A DNA stretch of 53,690 nucleotides from Candidatus Mediterraneibacter quadrami. Lineage in GTDB: Bacteria > Bacillota > Clostridia > Lachnospirales > Lachnospiraceae. The stretch spans positions 1 to 53,690 of the forward strand of contig DWUU01000021.1 of the NCBI GenBank assembly GCA_019120575.1. Reading direction: 5' to 3'. The translations under genes were made by a program, and so were the position numbers. Numbering within the stretch: the first letter of the stretch is position 1; each line of letters opens with the position of its first letter. Of this stretch, positions 9,693-18,794 are shown in pieces. The notes under the pieces are model-generated. The model was not told the DNA's origin. It did no database searches and saw nothing but the letters and a program-made list of their open reading frames with translations.

Positions 9693-11321
9693 TCATTTAT
9701 GCACGATCGCAGGTGTTCCCATCTTCAGCATACCGTAGAGGCTCTTTGCCTTCTCAAGCGGCATGTTGATGCATCCGTGGGATCCGTGTCCCTGATACCA
9801 GGATCCTCCGAATGAAGCCTGCCAGGTCGCGTCATGGAATCCGATGCCTGTCCAGGTGATCCGCATCCAGTAGGAAACCGGCGTCTCATAACTCGGCTTG
9901 CCGGTGCTCGGATTAATGGAACCTTTAAGTACCTTATTTCTCATCATTTCGATGACCGAGTATACGCCGGTCGGCGTATCCCGCTCTCCGTTTGGCAGAC
10001 CGGTAACCACATCCGACTCAAGAGCAACAGAACCGTCAACAATATACCACATGTGCTGGGCGGAGATATCCACTTCAAGATATGTATCTCCCCAGTCCTG
10101 CGCCCCGCGTGACGCGGCCTTCTGCTTGTAGGCCGGCTCCCGGGTCACAACTTCGCCTTTTTTAATACTGTCGATCAGATTCTTGGTCTCTGTATCTTCA
10201 TCCACGATCCACCCGTACGTACCGCCGGATACTTCCGTCGTTTTTCCCGTAGGAGTCGTGATGGATCTCGTTTTGCCTTTTGTGTCGTATTTCGAGCCGA
10301 AATCGCGCATCCACTCCCGCACGGCGTCTTCATCAAAGGATGCCTGCATATTCTCATCATAGCTGAGCCATTCGGAGATCAGCTCCTTATCCACGACCAC
10401 GTCCTCATCCATCGAATAAGTAATGCTCGCTTTCAGATACTGATTCATCGTATCGCACGCCTTCTGAACCTCCGGGGATTCAGAGGTGTATTTCGGCATA
10501 TTGTAGCATCCCTCGTCCAGAAGATTGAGCTTCGGCTCAAAATTCGTAATATACTCTTTGATCTTCGATGTCAGCGTTTCCTGATTCACCGCCGTGCCGA
10601 GCGTCTCTGCAGCAACAACGAAGGAATTCCCGTCATATTCCGGATGTGCGGAAACCGGTTCCGTCTGCTCGCCCGTAACCGCCTTGATTGTCTGAATCTT
10701 CTCTTCGAGCGCCGCCTCATCATACTCTACATCGACTGTTACATCCGTATCTGACTTCGAGAAGAAAGAAGTGATCCAGAGAAGCTGTCTCTGGTCTTCC
10801 AGCGCTTTCTCCACATCTTTATTTTTCTTATACTCAAGCGAAATCTCCGAACCGCTGATCGTATCCGTGATATTATTCTGTTCAACCAGCGTCAGCTGAT
10901 ACCCGTCCACCTGTTCTTTGAGGTAAGCCTCCACGTCCGCCACGGTTTTGCCGGAGAAATCCTTCCCGTTGATGGTTGTATTTACAAGAAAATGGCTCAT
11001 AAAGAAGGCCGCAACTCCCAGATAAATCAAAACAAGACCGCCGACAATACTGCCCGCGATTATAAACGGCTTTTTCCCGAGAGGTTTTCTCTCTCTCAGC
11101 TTCCTCTCTCTCTTGCGGGCATTGTGTCTGCCCCTTCTCCACTTGCCAGAACGTTTTCTCCGGACCCGCGCATCCTGAGCGGGCATCTCATCTTCCGGCA
11201 TGTCATCCATGTCAGATGTCTCGTCCTCCGGACGGTCATCTGTCTCAATGCTTTCGATGATCCCGGTCGCGTCCATATTGTTTCGATTCCTGTCAGAGCC
11301 CCGTCTGTTAAATATGCTCAT
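9693..11321 (-). CDS. Membrane-anchored L,D-transpeptidase with VanW-type peptidoglycan-binding region
   Basis: Likely makes 3-3 cross-links in peptidoglycan or attaches proteins to it, outside the membrane. The start at 11321 follows AAGGAGAG; an upstream in-frame start is less likely. The 542-residue protein has an acidic then very basic cytoplasmic N-terminus, a single membrane helix near residues 84-108 (FIIAGSIVGGLVLIYLGVAA), an extracellular region resembling the PG_binding_4 domain found with VanW-like proteins, and a C-terminal YkuD domain with HGSHGCINMP containing the catalytic Cys. First gene of a unit with tgt and yajC. Confidence 0.9.
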   Translation of the reverse strand: MSIFNRRGSDRNRNNMDATGIIESIETDDRPEDETSDMDDMPEDEMPAQDARVRRKRSGKWRRGRHNARKRERKLRERKPLGKKPFIIAGSIVGGLVLIYLGVAAFFMSHFLVNTTINGKDFSGKTVADVEAYLKEQVDGYQLTLVEQNNITDTISGSEISLEYKKNKDVEKALEDQRQLLWITSFFSKSDTDVTVDVEYDEAALEEKIQTIKAVTGEQTEPVSAHPEYDGNSFVVAAETLGTAVNQETLTSKIKEYITNFEPKLNLLDEGCYNMPKYTSESPEVQKACDTMNQYLKASITYSMDEDVVVDKELISEWLSYDENMQASFDEDAVREWMRDFGSKYDTKGKTRSITTPTGKTTEVSGGTYGWIVDEDTETKNLIDSIKKGEVVTREPAYKQKAASRGAQDWGDTYLEVDISAQHMWYIVDGSVALESDVVTGLPNGERDTPTGVYSVIEMMRNKVLKGSINPSTGKPSYETPVSYWMRITWTGIGFHDATWQASFGGSWYQGHGSHGCINMPLEKAKSLYGMLKMGTPAIVHK

Positions 11322-11358
11322 CAGCCAATCTACTCTCCTTTTATACAATCTCTGCAAT

Positions 11359-11387
11359 ATTATAATGGTATGAAAGACACTTGTCAA
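11359..11387 (-). promoter_or_regulatory. Consensus promoter for the L,D-transpeptidase gene
   Basis: Minus-strand TTGACA (11382-11387), a 17-base spacer and TATAAT (11359-11364): both boxes match consensus exactly. The -35 box overlaps the -35 box of the divergent aroC promoter. Confidence 0.85.
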
Positions 11388-11410
11388 GAAACCCTTTCTT
11401 CCTATATAAT
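11381..11410 (+). promoter_or_regulatory. Promoter for aroC
   Basis: TTGTCA (11381-11386), an 18-base spacer and TATAAT (11405-11410). It overlaps the divergent promoter on the other strand, so RNA polymerase should occupy only one at a time (inference). Confidence 0.75.
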
Positions 11411-11474
11411 ATATCCCGTAACAGTTCAGCCAGCCTGCGTTGCACAGGGTGGATCTTTGAAAGGAGCTACCAAT

Positions 11475-12578
11475 ATGAGCGGTTCATCATTTGGCAAATT
11501 ATTTCGTATTACAACATGGGGAGAATCTCACGGACCGGGAATCGGCGTTGTCATAGACGGCTGCCCCGCAGGACTTGCGCTCAGCGCAGACAACATCCAG
11601 GCATTTCTCGACCGCAGGAGGCCCGGACAAAGTAAATATGCCACAAAACGGAACGAATCTGATACTGTTGAAATCCTTTCCGGCGTATTCGAAGGACGCA
11701 CCACCGGCACCCCGGTCTCTCTTCTGATCCGGAATCAGGATCAGCGTTCCAGAGACTACGGGAATATTGCTTCCGTATTCCGCCCCGGGCATGCCGATTA
11801 TCCCTTTACGGAAAAGTTCGGTTTCCGGGATTACCGCGGCGGCGGCCGGTCCTCAGGACGCGAAACCATCGGCCGGGTCGCGGCAGGCGCTGTCGCCTCG
11901 CTTCTCCTGAAAGAACTCGGCATCACGGTCATGGCCTATACGAAAGCCATCGGCCCCATCCACATTGCGGCTGAAGATTATAAATACAACGAGATCAGAG
12001 AGAATCCTCTCTATATGCCGGATAACGCGGCCGCCGAACAGGCCGGCGCATATATCGCCGCGCTCATGGCTGAAAAGGATTCCTGCGGCGGCATCATCGA
12101 ATGTATCGCCGACGGTCTTCCGGCCGGTCTTGGCGAGCCGGTCTTTGATAAGCTCGACGCTCTCCTCGGCCAGGCGATCCTGTCTGTGGGCGCCGTAAAA
12201 GGCGTAGAGATCGGCGACGGTTTCGCTGCAGCCGGATCAACCGGAAGCCGGAACAATGATCCGTTCTGCGCGGCCGAAGGCAGGATCCTGAAAAACAGCA
12301 ACCACTCCGGCGGAACGCTGGGCGGATTAAGCGACGGCTCCCGCCTGGTCCTGCGGGTAGCGGTAAAGCCGACCCCTTCGATCGCACAGACACAGAACAC
12401 GGTAAATGAAAACGGGGAAAATACCGAAATCAACATCCATGGACGACATGATCCCGTTATTGTTCCCCGCGCGGTTGTCGTTATCGAATCCATGACCGCC
12501 GTCACACTGGCAGATCTCCTGCTTCAGAATATGGCTTCAACCATGGATCATCTGAAAAAGGTCTATCAGGACCGCTAG
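11475..12578 (+). CDS. aroC: Chorismate synthase
   Basis: Reduced-FMN-dependent elimination of phosphate from EPSP, the last step of the shikimate pathway. The start at 11475 follows GAAAGGAGC and gives 367 residues, normal for the family. Signatures: TTWGESHGPGIGVVIDGCP near the N-terminus, FRDYRGGGRSSGRET near residue 118 (Ser and Arg-rich phosphate-binding loop), and GRHDPVIVPRAVVVIESM near the C-terminus. The gene stands alone on the plus strand. Its TAG stop shares the CTAG tetranucleotide with the stop of the convergent kinase gene. Confidence 0.97.
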   Translation: MSGSSFGKLFRITTWGESHGPGIGVVIDGCPAGLALSADNIQAFLDRRRPGQSKYATKRNESDTVEILSGVFEGRTTGTPVSLLIRNQDQRSRDYGNIASVFRPGHADYPFTEKFGFRDYRGGGRSSGRETIGRVAAGAVASLLLKELGITVMAYTKAIGPIHIAAEDYKYNEIRENPLYMPDNAAAEQAGAYIAALMAEKDSCGGIIECIADGLPAGLGEPVFDKLDALLGQAILSVGAVKGVEIGDGFAAAGSTGSRNNDPFCAAEGRILKNSNHSGGTLGGLSDGSRLVLRVAVKPTPSIAQTQNTVNENGENTEINIHGRHDPVIVPRAVVVIESMTAVTLADLLLQNMASTMDHLKKVYQDR

Positions 12579-14236
12579 AAGCATCCCCCGCCGATGAACT
12601 CCCGCAGCAGGGAGTTCGTCGGCACATATTCGCTTCCGATTCCCACAAAATAATCAAAAAATTTCAGAAGACGCTTCGCCTCCGGATATTCCTCCGAGTC
12701 CTTATCCACATTAAAGAGAAGGGGCTCCACATATTGTTTCAGTACCGCAAGTTCATAGAGCAGCGAAGAATTAAACATAACATCCGCCTGCTCCTGGTAC
12801 GGGAAAATATTCTCCTCTTCCCCTCTTCTTACAGACGGCCACATGGCAATGGTCCTCGAAGCCGATGACCCGCGCGTCCTGGCGTCGCGCACCAGCCGCC
12901 GGATCAGCCTTCCGTCCGTGGACGGAATCCGGTTGTGCTCGTCAACATTCAGCTGGGTAAGAGCGCTGATATAAATCTTAAATTTGCTCTCATCCGGCAT
13001 CGCCTCCGTCAGTTTCGGATTCAGACAGTGAATTCCCTCTATGATCAGGATGTCATCCGGTCCGAATTTCTGAGGTTTTGACTCGTATTTCCGCTTGCCC
13101 GTCAGGAAATCGAATACCGGGAGGCGGACTTCCTTCCCCGCCGTCAGATCCTGCATATCTGTGTTGAATTTCTCAATATCGATGGCTTCCAGGCACTCAA
13201 AATTATAATTTCCGTCTTTATCGCGCGGCGTATGCTCCCGGTCCACAAAATAGTTATCCACAGCGATCGGATGCGGGATCAGGCCGTTCACACGCAGCTG
13301 GATGGCCAGCCGGTGCGAGAATGTCGTCTTGCCGGATGAAGAGGGCCCGGCGATCAGGACATATTTTACATTTCCCCGCTCTGAGATCTCCTTGGCGATC
13401 TCCCCGATCTGACGCTCCTGATGCGCTTCCTGCACCAGGACCACCTCGCGCATATCCCCCCGTGTAACCATATCGTTGAGCGCTCCGACTGTATCAATAT
13501 TCTGACAGTCGCCCCAGCGCACCGATTCCTTCAGCACATGAAAAAGCTTCGGGCTCGGATGAAACTCCGGCACAGTCTCCGGCGCTTCCCTGACCGGCAT
13601 CTGGATCACAAATCCTTCATCGTAGAGATGAAGCGAGAAATACCGGAGGCACCCGGCATCCGGAACCATATAGCCGTAATAGTAATCTTCAAACTCATTC
13701 ATGCTGTAAATATTTACTTTTGACACCCGGCGGTACTCGAACAGCCGCTCCTTGTCAAACATCCCATGCCGGTGGAACAGAGCGACCGCCTCGTCCGTAT
13801 GAACGGAACGCTTATTGATCGGGATCTTCTGATCCGACAACTCCCGCATCCGTACCGAAACCCGCTCAAGAAATGTTTCATCAACCTGAACCTCTCCCTC
13901 TACCGTACAATAATACCCTTTATCGAGGGAGAAATGGATCCGGACCCGCTCAATCCGCTCATGGCCGGCCACGTCATGCACCGCCTTGATCAGAAGGAAG
14001 CACATGCTCCTCTTATACGTACTGTGTCCGATCTCATCCCCGGTTGTGACAAACCGAAGTTCACAGTCATCCTCCAGCGGTTTCCGCAGTTCCCGCAGCC
14101 GCCCGTCCTCATAGGCAAGTACGATCCGGTGTTCATAGCGGGGCTGAAAATCCTCCGCAATCTGCTGGTATGTGGTGCCCGTTTTGTATTCTCTCGTTTC
14201 GCCGTCCACACGGACCCGGCACATCTTCTCTGTCAA
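12575..14236 (-). CDS. Nucleoside (uridine) kinase family protein with N-terminal TGS and tRNA-synthetase-like domain
   Basis: About 553 residues. The N-terminus (about 1-60) is TGS-like, then a region about 65-230 resembles the second additional domain of threonyl/alanyl-tRNA synthetases. The C-terminal half is a uridine kinase/phosphoribulokinase domain with a clear P-loop, GPSSSGKTTFSHRLA, and IIEGIHCLNP. It probably phosphorylates a nucleoside; the role of the N-terminal part is unknown. Start choice matters: AGGAGG is only one base from the ATG at 14242 but seven bases from the in-frame TTG at 14236, so TTG is preferred. It follows the Nif3-like gene by about 20 bases. Confidence 0.85.
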   Translation of the reverse strand: MTEKMCRVRVDGETREYKTGTTYQQIAEDFQPRYEHRIVLAYEDGRLRELRKPLEDDCELRFVTTGDEIGHSTYKRSMCFLLIKAVHDVAGHERIERVRIHFSLDKGYYCTVEGEVQVDETFLERVSVRMRELSDQKIPINKRSVHTDEAVALFHRHGMFDKERLFEYRRVSKVNIYSMNEFEDYYYGYMVPDAGCLRYFSLHLYDEGFVIQMPVREAPETVPEFHPSPKLFHVLKESVRWGDCQNIDTVGALNDMVTRGDMREVVLVQEAHQERQIGEIAKEISERGNVKYVLIAGPSSSGKTTFSHRLAIQLRVNGLIPHPIAVDNYFVDREHTPRDKDGNYNFECLEAIDIEKFNTDMQDLTAGKEVRLPVFDFLTGKRKYESKPQKFGPDDILIIEGIHCLNPKLTEAMPDESKFKIYISALTQLNVDEHNRIPSTDGRLIRRLVRDARTRGSSASRTIAMWPSVRRGEEENIFPYQEQADVMFNSSLLYELAVLKQYVEPLLFNVDKDSEEYPEAKRLLKFFDYFVGIGSEYVPTNSLLREFIGGGCF

Positions 14237-14255
14237 ATCCATACCTCCTGAAAAA

Positions 14256-15038
14256 TCAGATCACCTGAAACGGGTGAATGACCGGCTCGACGACCGTCCC
14301 GATCCCCGGCAGCCTGCTGCCGAAAAACTGTTTCATATCGTCCAGAAATATATATTCCGTACCATAGTGTCCGGCATCAATCACAGAAAGCCCCCGGGCA
14401 ACGGCATCCAGTCCTTCATGATGACCGATATCGCCTGTGACAAGCACATCCGCGCCTGCGGCGACTGCAGGATCCACCGCCGATTTCCCGGATCCGGGCG
14501 AAACCGCAAGGCGGCTCACTTTCCGTTCCATATCCCCGAATACTTTCAGCGTTCCCAGATTCAGTTTATGCTTTACATAAACGCAGCATTCCTCCAGCGA
14601 CATCTCTTTCTTCAGACTGCCCACCCGGCCGATTCCTTCCGGTTCTCCGTCTTTCTCCATGGTTACATCCAGCACCTGCGCATTCTCCAGTTCCAGAATC
14701 TGACCCGCCAGACGTCCCATTCTCAGCACGTCATAATTCGTGTGCATAGCATAGCAGGAAATATCATTGCGGACCAGCTCCATGATCCGGCGCCCCACAA
14801 AATCATCCCCGGTAATGCGTTTCACCGGAGAAAAAATAAGGGGATGATGGGTAACCAGCATACCGGCACCCGAAGCGATGGCATGATCAATCACCGCATC
14901 CGTTGCATCCACCGCCAGATAGACTTTATCCGTTTCCTTATCCGCCCTTCCCACAAGCAGTCCCACATTGTCAAATCCGAGCGCCGCGTCTCCCGGATAA
15001 GCGGCTTCTATTACCTGTATAATCTCACTGCAAAGCAT
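14256..15038 (-). CDS. Nif3-like dinuclear metal centre protein
   Basis: 260 residues from the ATG at 15038, which has AAAGGA upstream and overlaps the end of trmK by 14 bases, showing translational coupling. Family features: LGFDNVGLLVGR near the N-terminus, MLVTHHPLIF near residue 65 and GDIGHHEGLDAVARG near the C-terminus, which supply the His and Asp ligands of a two-metal centre. The family (NIF3/YqfO, sometimes annotated as GTP cyclohydrolase I type 2-like) has no settled biochemical role. Placement after trmK is conserved in many Gram-positive bacteria. Confidence 0.92.
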   Translation of the reverse strand: MLCSEIIQVIEAAYPGDAALGFDNVGLLVGRADKETDKVYLAVDATDAVIDHAIASGAGMLVTHHPLIFSPVKRITGDDFVGRRIMELVRNDISCYAMHTNYDVLRMGRLAGQILELENAQVLDVTMEKDGEPEGIGRVGSLKKEMSLEECCVYVKHKLNLGTLKVFGDMERKVSRLAVSPGSGKSAVDPAVAAGADVLVTGDIGHHEGLDAVARGLSVIDAGHYGTEYIFLDDMKQFFGSRLPGIGTVVEPVIHPFQVI

Positions 15039-15744
15039 AATAGCCCAGTCCTTTCTCTGCCTGTTCCAGTTCATTTTTCAGTTCTCTGATGCGCTGTGCC
15101 GCCCGTCCGGTTTCATTTCCTTCCAGGCTTCTGATGATCCCGGACTTAATGCGGATCTCCCGTTCCAGATATTCCCGGAGCACCGGATGACGTTCTGTCA
15201 GCAGCAGCCGCCCGTAGAGAAGTTCCGTGTCCGTCCATTTTTCCGGTCCTGACGCGTTTCCCGGATACACGGGCGGGCGGACCTTCATCATGGGATAGTA
15301 TTTTCCGTCTTCCTCAACCAGATCTTCCCTGATAAAGGAAAAACCTTCCTCCAGAAGAAAGGTTCTCACTTTATCAATTTCCGACTGCGGCTGAAGGATA
15401 CATTCGCTCAGCCGGCGGACAACGTCCATGCCTTCGCTCAGAAGCCGGATCGTCAGGCCGCCTCCCATGCCGGCGATCACAGCCGCGTCAGCTTCCCCCG
15501 GCACAAGGGCTGCAAATCCGTCGGACCGTCTTGTCTCAATTTTTTCCTCCAGACCGTTCTGCCGGATATTTTCCTGCGCCCGCTTAAGCGGGCCTTCATT
15601 TACATCCATCGCGACCGCCCGGGGAACGAGCCCGCGGCTCACAAGCCAGATCGGAATATAGGCGTGGTCCGTCCCGATATCCGCCAGGACAGCCCCCGTT
15701 TCAACCATGTCTGCGACAGCTTTCAGTCTTTTCGATAATTCCAT
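15025..15744 (-). CDS. trmK: tRNA (adenine(22)-N1)-methyltransferase
   Basis: SAM-dependent methyltransferase that modifies A22 in the D-loop of bacterial tRNAs. The 239 residues start with LSKRLKAVADMVETGAVLADIGTDH, containing the SAM-binding ADIGTDHAYIPI motif, and have AVIAGMGGGLTIRLL (motif IV region) near residue 88. The C-terminal part is helical and charged. It starts one base after rpoD and overlaps the Nif3-like gene, matching the usual rpoD-trmK-nif3 order. Confidence 0.93.
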   Translation of the reverse strand: MELSKRLKAVADMVETGAVLADIGTDHAYIPIWLVSRGLVPRAVAMDVNEGPLKRAQENIRQNGLEEKIETRRSDGFAALVPGEADAAVIAGMGGGLTIRLLSEGMDVVRRLSECILQPQSEIDKVRTFLLEEGFSFIREDLVEEDGKYYPMMKVRPPVYPGNASGPEKWTDTELLYGRLLLTERHPVLREYLEREIRIKSGIIRSLEGNETGRAAQRIRELKNELEQAEKGLGYYALQ

Positions 15745-15745
15745 A

Positions 15746-16864
15746 TTAATCCAGATAGTCCCTCAGCTTACGGCTTCTGCTCGGATGGCGGAGCTTGCGC
15801 AGCGCCTTCGCCTCGATCTGACGGATACGCTCTCTCGTTACGTCGAATTCCTTGCCTACCTCTTCAAGTGTACGGGCGCGCCCGTCATTCATGCCGAACC
15901 GGAGACGGAGCACTTTCTGCTCTCTCTCGGTCAGTGTGTCCAGTACCTCGTCCAGCTGCTCCTTTAAGAGTGTCTGCGCAGCCGCCTCCGCAGGCACCGG
16001 CACATTGTCGTCCTGGATAAAGTCACCCAGATGGCTATCCTCCTCTTCGCCGATGGGCGTCTCCAGGGACACCGGCTCCTGGGAGATCTTCAGGATCTCG
16101 CGCACGCGCTCTACCGGCATGTCCAGTTCTTTTGCGATCTCCTCCGGAAGCGGTTCTCTTCCCAGTTCCTGAAGCAGCTGTCTGGACACACGGATCAGCT
16201 TGTTAATCGTCTCCACCATATGCACCGGGATGCGGATCGTCCTCGCCTGGTCGGCGATGGCTCTTGTGATGGCCTGACGGATCCACCAGGTCGCATAAGT
16301 ACTGAATTTATAGCCCTTGTGATAGTCAAACTTCTCAACTGCCTTGATAAGGCCCAGATTGCCCTCCTGGATCAGATCAAGGAAAAGCATGCCTCTGCCC
16401 ACATATCTTTTGGCAATGCTGACCACCAGACGGAGATTCGCCTCGGCGAGTTCTTTCTTCGCCTCTTCGTCTCCCTCTTCCATCCGCTGTGCAAGCTCGA
16501 TCTCACGCTCGGCGCTCAGAAGGGGCACTTTGCCGATCTCTTTCAGGTACATGCGGACCGGATCTTCAATGCTCACGCCTTCCGGTACGGACAGATCGAT
16601 ATTTTCCATATCAACCTCTTCCTCCTCGGCGATCACATCATCCAGTTCCACTTCCACATCAGCATCCACATCTCCGCTGATCCGGAGAACATCGATATTA
16701 TTTGCTTCCAGATAGTCGTAAACTTTCTCCATCTGCTCCGCGGTCAGTTCCATATCTGCAAAGAAATCATTGATCTCCTGCACATCGAGTATGCTCTTTT
16801 TCTTCTTCCCGAGCGCTGCCAGTTCACTCATTCTTTCCAGAAATTTCTGTGCGTTCTCTTCCAT
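15746..16864 (-). CDS. rpoD: RNA polymerase primary sigma factor (sigma-70/sigma-A)
   Basis: Directs RNA polymerase to the TTGACA/TATAAT promoters seen across this window. The start at 16864 follows GGAAGGA and gives 372 residues, the usual length for Gram-positive sigma-A. Region 1.2 begins near [17 protein letters not shown], region 2 has [17 protein letters not shown] and [17 protein letters not shown], and region 4 ends with [20 protein letters not shown]. An acidic stretch precedes region 1.2. It follows dnaG by 56 bases, as in the macromolecular synthesis operon. Confidence 0.98.
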   Translation of the reverse strand: MEENAQKFLERMSELAALGKKKKSILDVQEINDFFADMELTAEQMEKVYDYLEANNIDVLRISGDVDADVEVELDDVIAEEEEVDMENIDLSVPEGVSIEDPVRMYLKEIGKVPLLSAEREIELAQRMEEGDEEAKKELAEANLRLVVSIAKRYVGRGMLFLDLIQEGNLGLIKAVEKFDYHKGYKFSTYATWWIRQAITRAIADQARTIRIPVHMVETINKLIRVSRQLLQELGREPLPEEIAKELDMPVERVREILKISQEPVSLETPIGEEEDSHLGDFIQDDNVPVPAEAAAQTLLKEQLDEVLDTLTEREQKVLRLRFGMNDGRARTLEEVGKEFDVTRERIRQIEAKALRKLRHPSRSRKLRDYLD

Positions 16865-16920
16865 GTGTCCATCCTTCCTCAGCCGGCGCAAATCGCGGCT
16901 TATCTTGTTTTATTTTATCC

Positions 16921-18702
16921 TTAATCAATAGAAATATGCAGTGTCCGCAGGCTCTCCAGGCTGCGTTTTTCCTCCATCAGCCGCTGAAGTCCGGCCATGT
17001 CTGACGGATCCAGATTCATCGTACGTTCATTGATACTGTGGCTCTTGACCCGCAGGATCGTATCCTTCAGCGCCTGCTCTTCTTCCTCTTTCGTCCGGAG
17101 CTCCCGGAACTTTGTATTAAACAGCGATGCCGCCGTCCTGTGCTCCTCTTCTTCGGTAAAATGATTCAGGATCTGCGCCGGATTAACCCGGCCGTTCTCA
17201 TGCTGCTCATACAGAAGCCGGGCGACTTCCCTGTAGATCTCTCCCGTAAAATCCTCCGGGTGTATGTACCGGCTGATCTTCTCAAACAGACCGTCATTTT
17301 CAATCATCCAGGTCAGAAGCGCCTTCTGGGAGGTCAGGATTCCCCCTTCTTCCTGTCGTCCTTTCTCCCGGTCTCCGGAACTTCGCGGCCGGGATACCGG
17401 TCTGGCCATCCCTGCGCTTACCGCCGACTTCGCGACCAGCTTCTCCAGGCTTTCCCGGCTGACCCGGTGGGCTGAGGCCACCGCCTCAATGTAATTGCCC
17501 CGCTCCAGCTCATCCTCGAATTCAAGCAGCCGTCGCGCCGCCTCTTTAAAAAACTCGGTCTTCCCTTCCGGCGAATTCATGTCATAATCCTTCTCCAGCA
17601 TCTCCAGGCTGAACATAAAGCCGTTCCGGGCGTCCCGGATCCGTCTTTCATATTCTTCCGCCCCGAGATTCTTGATAAACTCATCCGGATCTTTGTACGG
17701 ATCCATCCGCACGACCTTCGCGGATATGCCCGCATCCCGGAGGATCGGGACCGCTCGGAGCGCGGCTCTTGTGCCCGCTTCGTCGCTGTCATAGGTCAGG
17801 TATACTTCCTTTACATACCGCCGGATCAGCGAGGCATGCCCCGGTGTCAGCGCCGTGCCAAGGGAAGCCACCGCATTGGTAAATCCGGCCTGGTGGAGGG
17901 AGATCACATCCATGTACCCCTCGCACAGCAGGAAATACGGCTTCCGCGACGTCCGCGCCCGGTTCAGGCCGTACAGATTCCGGCTTTTGTCAAACACTTC
18001 AGTCTCCGGAGAATTCAGATATTTCGGTTTCGCATCCCCCATCACCCGGCCGCCGAAGCCGATCACCCGGCTGTTCACATCCATGATCGGAAAGATCACC
18101 CGGTTCCAGAACTTATCATATACCCCTTTCTTCTCGTCCGTATTGATAAGTCCGGCCTGGCGGATCATGTCTTCGCTGTATCCCCCGTTCCGGAGATACC
18201 TGTACAGATCATCACTGTAAATGCTGGAATACCCCAGGCCGAACGCCTTGATCGTATCGTCCGTAAGCCCCCGGCCGGTCAGATATGTATACGCCTTTTC
18301 CCCCCGCGGAGATTTCAGCTGCGCATAATAGTACATTGCGGCTTTTTTGTTGATCTCGAGTATCACGGCCTTCCGCCCTGCTTTTTCCCTCGCCTCCCTG
18401 GAATATTCCGGCTCCGGCAGCTTAACGCCCGCGCGGTCCGCCAGATATTTCAGCGCCTCCTGAAACGTAAAATTCTCATATTCCATCAGGAAAGTATATA
18501 CGTTTCCTCCGGCGCCGCAGCCGAAACAGTAATACATCTGCTTCTCCCTGCTGACAGAAAACGACGGGGACTTTTCATTATGAAAAGGGCAGAGTCCAAA
18601 GTAAGAACTGCCCTTTTTCTGCAGCCGAACATACCCGGATATCACATCTACTATGTCGTTTCTTGACCTTACCTCTTCTATCAGTTCGTCTGGATAGTAC
18701 AT
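16921..18702 (-). CDS. dnaG: DNA primase
   Basis: Makes RNA primers at the replication fork. The 593 residues show an N-terminal CHC2 zinc finger (CPFHNEKSPSFSVSREK then YYCFGCGAGG), a Toprim catalytic core (LCEGYMDVISLHQAGF, YLTYDSDEAG) near residues 255-320 and a C-terminal DnaB-binding helical region. The ATG has GGGAGAAAGC upstream. A 92-base gap separates it from dgt, and a short hairpin lies just before the ribosome binding site. Confidence 0.98.
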   Translation of the reverse strand: MYYPDELIEEVRSRNDIVDVISGYVRLQKKGSSYFGLCPFHNEKSPSFSVSREKQMYYCFGCGAGGNVYTFLMEYENFTFQEALKYLADRAGVKLPEPEYSREAREKAGRKAVILEINKKAAMYYYAQLKSPRGEKAYTYLTGRGLTDDTIKAFGLGYSSIYSDDLYRYLRNGGYSEDMIRQAGLINTDEKKGVYDKFWNRVIFPIMDVNSRVIGFGGRVMGDAKPKYLNSPETEVFDKSRNLYGLNRARTSRKPYFLLCEGYMDVISLHQAGFTNAVASLGTALTPGHASLIRRYVKEVYLTYDSDEAGTRAALRAVPILRDAGISAKVVRMDPYKDPDEFIKNLGAEEYERRIRDARNGFMFSLEMLEKDYDMNSPEGKTEFFKEAARRLLEFEDELERGNYIEAVASAHRVSRESLEKLVAKSAVSAGMARPVSRPRSSGDREKGRQEEGGILTSQKALLTWMIENDGLFEKISRYIHPEDFTGEIYREVARLLYEQHENGRVNPAQILNHFTEEEEHRTAASLFNTKFRELRTKEEEEQALKDTILRVKSHSINERTMNLDPSDMAGLQRLMEEKRSLESLRTLHISID

Positions 18703-18717
18703 GCTTTCTCCCTTCAG

Positions 18718-18736
18718 GACAGTTTCACAAACTGTC
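18718..18736 (-). promoter_or_regulatory. Small hairpin in the dnaG 5' leader
   Basis: GACAGTTT, a three-base loop, and AAACTGTC form a perfect 8-bp stem immediately before the dnaG ribosome binding site. There is no T tract, so it is not a classical terminator; it could influence dnaG translation or RNA processing (inference). Confidence 0.4.
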
Positions 18737-18794
18737 TGTTAAAAGATACCCTATATTATATATTCGACAAAACTTTATTCTTTCCTTTATTTTT

